Shown: in pieces, positions 56,168-64,000 of the stretch
How positions within the stretch are numbered: position 1 is the first letter of the stretch
Layout: each line of letters opens with the position of its first letter
Origin: Eurosta solidaginis
Lineage: Eukaryota; Arthropoda; Insecta; Diptera; Tephritidae
NCBI RefSeq assembly: GCF_040869045.1
Contig: NC_090319.1
Location: 379,207,601 to 379,271,600 of the forward strand
Reading direction: 5' to 3'
DNA: 64,000 bases
The notes under the pieces: generated by a model
Told to the model about the DNA's origin: nothing
What the model saw: the letters and a program-made list of their open reading frames with translations, nothing else
Databases searched by the model: none
Translations under genes and position numbers: made by a program

Positions 56168-56400
56168 CTAGCCGGACCCGTGATATCAATCAATCATCTA
56201 TCAATAAAAACTGACATGCGCTTTCGCTGCCATCTGGCAAATTTTAGCAACTGCCGAAAATGCAGTGTTTGTTCTAATCAAATATTCACAATAGTGCCAT
56301 AGTACAAATAGATTTTTTTGTGTGTTCTCAATCGTTTATTTTTAACAAATTATTTTAATAAAATATAGCTAAACAAAAGCAATGCTACCAATAATGCCCA
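56168..56400 (-). repeat. ACTAGC-ended element, 3' part (second copy)
   Basis: This is the reverse complement of 14830-15120. Shared phrases (minus-strand reading) are GCTTTTGTTTAGCTATATTT, AAAATAATTTGTTAAAAATA, CACTATTGTGAATATTTGAT and GATGGCAGCGAAAGCGCATG. It ends GGGTCCGGCTAGT at 56168. This copy defines the 3' boundary of the family. Confidence 0.8.
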
Positions 56401-56979
56401 AGGCTCGCTAAAGCACGAATATCCATCTTTACGACTAAAAATTTATTTACAGATTTGGATTCCAAATAAGAGCGAAAAAGGGACCTGCACATAAAAACAG
56501 CAATTAGAAATAATATATAAGATAATTGTAGAATATTAAAGTTGGATCCATATGGGTTTACTGTGCACCTTTTACCATACACCATACTTCTGGGCACTTG
56601 CCCAGAAGTGTTTCGAAGAGAAAGTGCAAACTTTTAATTTATTATTTCTTATTCTTGTTGTTATAATAGCACTTTGCTTCATCTAAAAGATGCGTGCACC
56701 CACAAATTTTCATCAATATCTTCTAACTCGAATCCGAGGAAACTTAGGCCCTTATAGCGTTTTACGATGCGTGATCAAAATAAATTTTTTAAATAACAAT
56801 AACTCTGAAAATGAGGATCGAATTAATGACATCTGTGAACTAGCGACAAAAAGTAGTCGCAGGGTCTATAACTTATTATAATTTATAGAAAAGTTTAACA
56901 TGCAACCGGCATTTACCTTTTGAGTGAAACTGGTTTTTCAGTCACTTATCCTAAAACATTATACGGGCATTGCAGTTTC
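56401..56979. other. Nothing recognised
   Basis: Intronic AT-rich DNA. The frames 56385-56597 (minus) and 56690-56881 (plus) have no domain. Confidence 0.5.
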
Positions 56980-57285
56980 AACAGGATAGGACCGGAACGA
57001 TAAGGCGTTCATTCCGCATTGCAATTGAAAAAATTATTGGCGTCATGTGAGGAAAAGTTACTAGGGAATACACATTGTATATTTCGCACTTAATTCTTCT
57101 TGATAAGTAAGAGTTTAACCTATTCGAATATCCTGATCGAAGTTGAGTGTGCGTGACGCGCGTCTTCCTGGGGAGGAAACTTTCCTCAACTGCAAGTTAA
57201 GGGTATTTGTCTTTAAGAACGCGGCTGCATGCTCGACAAAATGTTGACCGTGATCGAACGTCACACCCAGTATGATGTACGTAAT
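56980..57285 (-). pseudogene. Internally deleted Jockey fragment, same family as 51546-55045
   Basis: AAGTAAGAGTTTAACCTATT, CTGATCGAAGTTGAG and GCGGCTGCATGCTC, then GATCGAACGTCACACCCAG, match 51775-51825 and 52410-52455 in the same order and strand. The ~580 bp between are deleted. Confidence 0.8.
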
Positions 57286-60039
57286 TTCCATTGTATAACG
57301 AATTGAGTAACAGGAGCACGAAAAATAGTGTACCTTAGTATCTGCAGTAGTAGCCCTCACTACAGCAGCAACTATTTCGTTGGTAAGTAGCTCAGCGGTT
57401 TAGCTTCCAAAATGAAGTGAGGATGAGAAGGAAAGGGTGATGATACAGTGAAGGAATATCGAAGTCAGCCTTAATGGCAGGCACCACACAGTCTAAGTGC
57501 TGAAAAGCAATGTGCTTTAAAAGCTGCACAAAGGGAAGTAAGATAGCGACATGAGAAGTAAAGATGAAAAAGTTAATAAGCTAAAGGGGGAAACCATCAG
57601 ACTTCAGCTTACTTTGTGATACTAAAGGGAGATAACGTCGAAACTCTGCTTTTCGTGGAGAAACAGATGAACGAAGTTGCGAAGCGAAGTAATCCCTGAC
57701 CCTAAAAACAGCTGGGTGATACAATGGGGCTAAATTGATTACCTGCACCAACAAAGCGACTTTATAATGGCTGAAGAGAGTTGCTCCAGACCTCAAAAGA
57801 CAAGAAGGCGCGAGATTGAATATGTAGGATAGAGCACTGATCCCCACAATACCAAAGGCAGCGGTTTAGATACCACGTAGGGTTTGGAAGTTACATAATG
57901 TATATCGACACCTGTTGAAGGCTTGCACTACATCTCCCAATTCGTACCACTCACAGCTGGAAGATTATTCTGGTGCGCTAGGAACTTATGTATATGTATG
58001 TTTGCCTTAAATAGGTGCCCTAACAACAGTAACCTCAATTAGCTTAAAGCAGGACAAGTAGAAAAAAACCTCTAGCCTCTGAAAGAGGCGGCAAATAACG
58101 AATTCATGGGTGTTGGTAGTGGAAAAATAGCTCAATACCATGATGCTGTGAGTCTTAAAAATAACCACAGTTTTCGAGAGGAAAGGTAGGAAGAAATGAA
58201 CCTAAGCTTGAAATCAGCGGCAAAATCCATTGCGTGAGCGCAGTGGCGGAGAAATTGGATAAAGGCAAAATAGCTCAGTGGTGTTATGAACCTCCAACAC
58301 GGTGAAGTGGCGTTGTGCGAGCTTCTGGTAGCTCTTGAGGAGGGTTCGGTTGATATGCCTCTGATATAGGAGCAATGGCTCACATCTAGAGGAAATATTT
58401 TTGTACGCAGCGTTTGTAGGATAAGAGGTGCGGTAATGGTGGGGAAATAATACTCTAATATGTTATCTAACTTCCGCGCTGAAAATCGTTTTAATAGGGA
58501 AAATAATAGCTGTTCCCTTTCTTAGCCAACTGCTACCAAGTCCATGACGGGAAAACAAACCAGAAGGGTTCATGTCATAGGTGCGATGCCCCGTTTGTTA
58601 TTGTTTTTGTTGTTCTTGTCTTTACAATTACAAAATAATAACAACAGGGTATAGAATAACGATATAAGGGAGCCCCTTTTTTGTTATATACTACACAGCA
58701 GTCTACAGGACATGGTAGATTAAGATATGAATAGTGGGCCTTTGATAGATCATACTTCTTAGAACATGTATATGTACTACTTCAGCATCCCCCTTCAGAG
58801 GGTAAAACCTGGAAAACACTATAACAACAGACCGGTGGAATGATAGTTGTTCCAGACTTGTGAAGCAAGAAGAATGGTGCAACCTTGAGAGGTTAATAAT
58901 GTAAAGGAATTAGAGGAGTGCAAAATTTTTTTATCAAAGGCGCTGACAACTGCTTATAATAGAGTTTGTCCTCTGATATGTTTCAAGGGAAAAGCAAAAC
59001 CATCGTGCTATGATAAGGAATTGAGTCTTCTTAGAGAGTGGCTAAAGAAGATTTTTGAACTGATAAAAGTTGCGAAAATCGAGCAGTACTGGAACAAGTA
59101 AAGGGATCTGTTGAGGATATATGAACGTGAGGTCAGTAGGGCGAGAGGGGTTTGAAAGAAAAATTTCCGCGCGGACATAGAATGCTCCAGCAAAACGTCG
59201 ATACTGGAGAGGGGCCTATCTAAGGAAGATACAGATAGTGTGGATGAAGAAATATTATTTGCTGTTGTTTGAATAATATCTACCACTGCTTTACCTCAGC
59301 AATAAAATTTAGATTTAAAAAAATTCTAAAATTCTTATTTAATTTTCATCCCAATATTAAACTTTTCGAAATACTAATGTCTTACTTGTAGTGGTTCTTT
59401 AAGTATATGTGTATGAACATATGTATGTATGCACTTACACAAAAAACTATTGGCAAACTTAATATCTTGAATTAATAGTTTATGATTTGCCCATTCAGTG
59501 AAGCTTGTGGAATCGAATGACATGAAGTAGAAAAGTTGGAAAAACACAATTTCCACATATGCAAATATAAAAGAAATAATATGATTTGATGCACTGCATG
59601 AGTCCGGATATCGGAGTACACCAAATATTTGAATGAAAGATAGTTCTTGTCTCTTTATAAGTAGATAAGTTTATGAGTTTTTATTTGAGCTTAGATATTT
59701 ACATGTTGCTTGACCTTAAATTGTTAACGAAAAATTGTTTTGATTTATGTTATTTCCAAACCTAAGCTGGTTGCTCGTCGACCACTTCTTTGGTGCTGGT
59801 ATGAGTTGCCTAAAAAAATTTTTTTTTGGAATGCAAATAGAAAGAGAGCTTGTTGGAGCTTTGTAATTTCCGCTTCTTATATTAATATAATTGATTGGGA
59901 GCAAAAGATTATTAGAATGACGGAAGACTTTGAGCTGTAGATAATGTTCAGCATAATATTCTTTAAACATTTTATGGTTTTAAAGTAAGTACGTAATACT
60001 TAGCTCTTATTTTTTAGTTATGAAAAATTTGTTCTAATT
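57286..60039. other. Intronic, no gene recognised
   Basis: Purine-biased and AT-rich in parts. Two weakly similar segments, 57775-57845 (GTTGCTCCAGACCTCAAAAG) and 58845-58915 (GTTGTTCCAGACTTGTGAAG), lie about 1,065 bp apart in the same orientation and suggest an old duplicated repeat. No frame shows a domain. Confidence 0.4.
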
Positions 60040-61390
60040 GAAATATTGAAACCAAAACAAATGTGGAAAAATTAAACGAAACAGAACAAGAAGAAAACAG
60101 AACGCATACAATAAAAAACAGAATAAACAAAAATGTTGACGGTACAAACATGAAAGAGAAAGGTGAAAAAACAGATATGTTAAAACGGAACAAAACGAAA
60201 ACAAAAGAATGGTACGAAGCGAAAAGTAAAGGTAACAAAACGAACACGAGACGAGCTTGTCGACGACATATAAACCAAAATTAAACAAGTTAAGGAAGCA
60301 AACTTTACAGACATTAAATTTATGGGATGAAAGTCAAAATGACAAGGGAATAAAACAAAGCGAAACGTTCCGGTACGCAACGAAGAGAAAAGGTAATAAA
60401 AGAAAACCATACTCGAAATTAAATTGTGGAAAGTCGTAAACGAAATACTTAACTAAATGAGAGGAAAACAAAAAGGCCACGGAACTGAAATAAAATTTAA
60501 ATCAAAATGAAAGGAAAGGAGAAACAAGAGCGACTCGAAAATAAAACAAAGACTTAATAAAAAACAATAACAAAAAAACTAAAGGAAAAAGGAAACGATA
60601 TGAAGATAAAACGAAAAAAACTTATATGAAACAAAAATGTAACGAAAGCGAAAACAGAACGAAACGAAAATCAAATGAAAAGTCAGTGTTACAGAAACCA
60701 GAATGGAACACAACGAAAATAAAATAAAAATAAAACGAACCGAAATGAATGCGAAAGAAAAACGAATCCAAAATCAATTGAAAAGATGATTGTATCGAAA
60801 TGAAACCAAAGTTTAGCAAAACGAAACGAAAATCAAATGAAAAGGTGATGATACCCAAACGAGAAACGGAAATAAAATTAAGGGAAAATGCAAAAAAAAT
60901 GAGTGAATAAAATGAAAAAAAAATTAGGTTGAAACAAACCGAAAACGAAATGAAAGTGAAGCGGGCACGATGATCAAAGCGAGAAGAAAGCGAAAACTAA
61001 AACGAAAAAAAACTAACCGACAGCGAAATGGAAAGCTAAAAGAAACATAGAAAAAAGAAAACAAAAAGGGGCGAAAAAAATTACAACTGAAAAGAATATA
61101 AGATGACAACAATAGGAAAACAAAAAAAACAAATAAAGGTAATACGAATATTAAAGAAACAACGTTTTTTAGTTAGCGAGTCACAATGAAAAAAAACGAT
61201 AATCGAACGAAAATAAAAAAAAAGACAATATACAGGCGATATAAAAATTAAACAAAAACCAAGCATACCTGTAAGGAGAACGAATCTATAACAAAACGAA
61301 AAAAGGGAACGAAACAGCTACTAAATTAAAAAAAAAACAGAAATAATAAACGTATAGAAAGCGAAACAAAGACGAGAAAAACTAAGACTT
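60040..61390. repeat. 1.35-kb strand-asymmetric AAACGAAA-rich tract
   Basis: The plus strand is dominated by A and G, with words such as AACGAAA, GAAACGAAA and AAAATAAAA, and few T or C. There is no strict period, so it is a decayed simple repeat. The minus-strand frames (FRFVLF-type Phe/Ser/Val-rich proteins, for example 60622-60858) are its translation and not genes. Confidence 0.8.
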
Positions 61391-61394
61391 AGGC

Positions 61395-62420
61395 GGAGCT
61401 GATAGAAGAAAAAAATACCATAGGTTCGACTGCCTTATATAAATGGTACTCGCCTCACCCTGTCTACGAGGGTCAAGTATCTGAGATAGACTTCTGTTCT
61501 TGAAAAAACCATCAGCAAAAACTGGTGTCTCAAATGCAAACCTGTGATGTGCTATAGATGGCCGCCATTAGATCAATACTAATATATGGAGCAATAGCTT
61601 GGTGGGCGGTCATCGAAGAACTGTATAAAATAAAGAATTTAATAGTATACAGCGGACAGCTTCGGAGAAGCAACATAGAGAGAGGATGTGGCCGCTCCTG
61701 CCGGGGGACTTTGTGGGGGCGAAGTGTGGATCTACTCAGATAGCCAAACACCGCACATGGCTTTTAAAAACCTATGGACTTCACCTTAGGCCGTCAGCAT
61801 TTTCATGGGGTCGCTTCAAGACGCAGTTATCTTCGAAAGCATAACCCCTGTATGGGTGCCTTATCACAGAAATATTGAGAGCACGAAAAGGCAGAGGAAC
61901 TCGTATAGTTTGGCCCGTACTGGGTTCGGCTGAGGCCTACCTGGCAAATTCAAGGAGTTAGCGGTTTCTAACTCGTACTCTTCAACCACATTCAAGATAA
62001 CCTAGTCAATAGATAAAGGAAAAAATATTTACGAACACTGTCACAAACGCGGGACACTAGCCACTGGATGCTTACAAAATGGGAATCTTTTCAACATTAT
62101 TTGCAGGAGCTGCGGTGGGAAAGTCAGTAAAGGAACAGTCGCGAACTACCTGTGTTAATGCCTAGTTCAAGCTCATATTAGTTGTATAACTATGAGCAAA
62201 TATATGCTATCGGAATTTCAGGAAATAGCTTAATGCTCTGCAAAAGATAAAAGCAAGTGCATTTTCTGCTCCAAATGGTTCAAACGGAGTATCGACTAAC
62301 CACACGAAATCAGGAGAAATTGGTTCCAGGAAAAATGTATATCAAAATGGCGCCCCGTATGCTAATTGGGCTCGGGTCTTGGGTATACTGGCAGCACAGC
62401 AACCAACCAACCAACATTTA
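61395..62420 (+). pseudogene. R1/LOA-like LINE relic, second copy of the 15970-17470 family
   Basis: AAATACCATAGGTTCGACTG and CCTGTCTACGAGGGTC at 61428-61475 align with 16133-16195. MAAIRSILIYGAIAWWAVIE is the RP(I/L)LxYGxxxWW block after the RT. Further pieces are RPSAFSWGRFKTQLSS and, near 62270, a reverse-frame equivalent of the WFKW tail. The 3' end is near CAGCACAGCAACCAACC. It is heavily decayed. Confidence 0.72.
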
Positions 62421-62868
62421 TTGCCTTTGAAATGTAGCACCTTAAAGTATTGAATATTCCACTTTTAACTCTCGATAAGCGTATGTTTTTCATTTAAAAC
62501 TTAACTACGATTTTGTAATCGGCGATAAATTTAAGGTAGTTTTCTTACATAACTCTACTGATATCTCATAAACGAATGTCCACATGTGTGTGCGTGCTCA
62601 TATATAGTGCAGCAAATTTGCATAGTGAAAATATTTCAAATAATATATAATAACAACACACACATATATATATATGTACACATTTACACACTTGCATGTC
62701 AATTTACCCCCACACTTCGCAGCATTTCTTATAAACTTTTCGATTTTGTTATTTAATTTCGCAGTATTTCATTTTGAGTTTAAATGTCACATCAATAAAA
62801 CGCACACACGTATACAAATTTAATACACAGATTTAAATAATTCTTTATTTTCATTATCTGTCTTTCAG
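62421..62868. other. 3' end of the beat-like intron 1
   Basis: Contains CA/TA microsatellite (62653-62680). It ends in a good polypyrimidine tract and acceptor (ATCTGTCTTTCAG). Confidence 0.6.
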
Positions 62869-63022
62869 ATTTCCATCGAATTTCCTGCCTTTTTGTAACC
62901 GACATCAGCGTACCGGAAATTGTAGATTTTCGTGATAATGTCACTTTATCCTGCAGTTATGATATGAGCGGGCATACGTTGAATTCAGTCAAATGGTATA
63001 AGGATAAAATGGAATTTTTCAG
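62869..63022 (+). CDS. beat: beat-family gene, exon 2: first immunoglobulin domain, N-terminal half
   Basis: This 154-nt exon lies between TTTCAG and GTGAGT. Joined in phase to exon 1 it encodes DFHRISCLFVTDISVP, EIVDFRDNVTLSCSYDMSGH, then TLNSVKWYKDKMEFFR. It holds the Ig V-type Cys (LSCSYDM) and the invariant Trp (VKWYK). The block SYDMxGxTLxSVKWYKDxxEFxR is the hallmark of Beat proteins, and the exon ends in the R/Y codon (phase 2) where Beat genes carry an intron. The wording PEIVDFRDNVTLSC suggests the beat-V subgroup, from memory only. The partner Cys and the second Ig domain must lie beyond 64000. Beat proteins are neuronal cell-surface or secreted factors binding Side proteins. Confidence 0.92.
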
Positions 63023-64000
63023 GTGAGTTATAAACGAAATTGTACACATAAAAACATATTTACAAACATAAATATGCGAACATTTTTTTTTTAAGAAATG
63101 ACAACGCGCATAGCAATTCGCATTAACTGCTCTTATTATACAGTACTTAAATGGGTATACATGGCGTATACGTAACCTGATAATGCTAGGTAAACAAAAA
63201 CATATCCTTATATATGTATGTGTGTGGCACTAGTCCCAAAGGGCAGCGACTACTCACTCTCTTAGCAAAATGTTTGCGTGCTATAGCCGCTGTAATTCGT
63301 AGACTTGGGTTTGGTCAGTTACTTAAAAATTGCCAACATCCAATATGTACGATATTTCTACTCAAACAGCAAATTAATATGCAGTGTTAAATTGAATGGA
63401 AAACCAATTGCAGCACGTAAACTGGAAAATTTCTATGTTATACACAAACAACTATCATAGTAAACGAATATGGTCGTCATGCCTGACAGCCATTCGACTC
63501 ATGCGAAGCTACAAATTTGGCTGGCGTCTGTCGGTCATTTCATTTGCTACATTGCAAAAGCAAAATTCCAATTATGATTTTTCTAATATTTTTTTGGCGT
63601 ATAACCAATGCTGTGAGAGCGCATACTCAAATTTTCAACTCTTAGCGTTTTTTTTTATCTAATAGTTACTGAACTTTCGAAGTTTAGCAAAAGTACGTCG
63701 TACGTGTAGAGCGACTGCTTTGGGTATGTATCAACTATTGTTGCTATAACGGTATAGTTTTAGGGCTTATGATTTTGGTTCCTGCTATAAAATAAATTAG
63801 ACGTAAGGTCAAGGCAAAGTAAAAGGTTTCAATATAGCAACTGGTATTAAAATAGTACGCGAATTCGGTTAGTTAAACGGTTTCGATAAAAATTTATTTT
63901 TAAATTAAACGATACCTCGTTATAGTAACCGATTCAAAAAAGGCAGGTAGTTTTTACTAAACTGTCACAAACCAGGACATCCCAGCAAAAACTGCTCGAT
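63023..64000 (+). other. Start of beat-like intron 2; nothing else recognised
   Basis: It begins GTGAGT. No further exon with a Y(S/T)P-type continuation was found before the window edge. The frame 63396-63662 has no domain. Confidence 0.55.

Larger units (their letters stand above)
50955..62868 (+). other. Intron 1 of the beat-like gene (11,914 bp)
   Basis: It starts GTAAGT and ends TGTCTTTCAG, so both splice sites are consensus. It holds a Jockey LINE in antisense (51546-55045), a Jockey fragment (56980-57285), an ACTAGC-element copy (56168-56400), an A/G-biased tract (60040-61390) and a LINE relic (61395-62420). Long, transposon-filled first introns are usual for axon-guidance Ig genes. 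Confidence 0.75.

Noticed and set aside
60014..61266. Several minus-strand Phe-rich frames
   Set aside because: They are translations of the AAACGAAA tract and share only low-complexity composition.

Overview
This is a eukaryotic, AT-rich, intergenic and intronic stretch of a dipteran genome, most likely a tephritid fruit fly. The inference rests on one host gene of the beaten-path (beat) family, seen as two correctly phased exons, and on the repeat content: Jockey-superfamily LINEs, Penelope-like elements, hAT elements, foldback MITEs, and two SINE-like families that I associate with tephritids from memory. No rRNA, tRNA gene, CRISPR array or bacterial-style operon was found. Almost every open reading frame is a transposon remnant or chance.

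Layout. 0-3.2 kb: two nearly identical 5'-truncated Penelope-like copies head to head, forming a 1,446-bp-arm palindrome. 4.4-9.0 kb: three tandem-oriented copies of a modular non-coding repeat with CTCAGCTGAG-type ends, lying in a degenerate ~45-bp array and hit by two MITEs. 9.1-12.9 kb: a SINE cluster (two copies with clear target-site duplications), a LINE RNase H ORF and a small decayed coding remnant. 13.9-20.3 kb: an ACTAGC-ended element with a nested MITE, two broken LINEs (one split by a foldback element) and a TTATCGA-rich repeat. 20.6-23.1 kb: SINE and LINE remnants. 23.5-29.0 kb: a nested set of inverted-repeat elements including a Tol2-like hAT element (8-bp TSD), with a 1-kb TIR element inside it and a 591-bp hAT-type MITE (8-bp TSD) inside that.

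30.1-41.6 kb: two minus-strand copies of the modular repeat, one carrying a 130-bp-period tandem array; a second Penelope-like element with a 13-bp TSD; and a transposon-poor block (35.4-37.9 kb) containing an AP-1-like perfect palindrome and a possible untranslated first exon. 42.9-49.8 kb: a Jockey LINE, an R1/LOA-like RNase H remnant, a 1.6-kb TIR element with a 9-bp TSD and a foldback MITE. 50.9-64.0 kb: the beat-family gene on the plus strand, with signal-peptide exon 50912-50954, an 11.9-kb intron, first Ig exon 62869-63022, and continuation beyond the window. Its intron holds a nearly whole but broken Jockey element in antisense (PHD-like finger, endonuclease, RT, C-terminus), a second Jockey fragment, a 1.35-kb A/G-biased tract and another LINE relic.

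The elements relate to each other. The SINE-1 family carries the same (AAC)n 3' tail as the intronic Jockey element, suggesting it borrowed that LINE's machinery. Several MITEs and foldbacks share termini. The insertion order can be read from nesting. The host gene is the only clearly functional coding unit; the two Penelope copies are the only transposon ORFs that remain open over a long distance.
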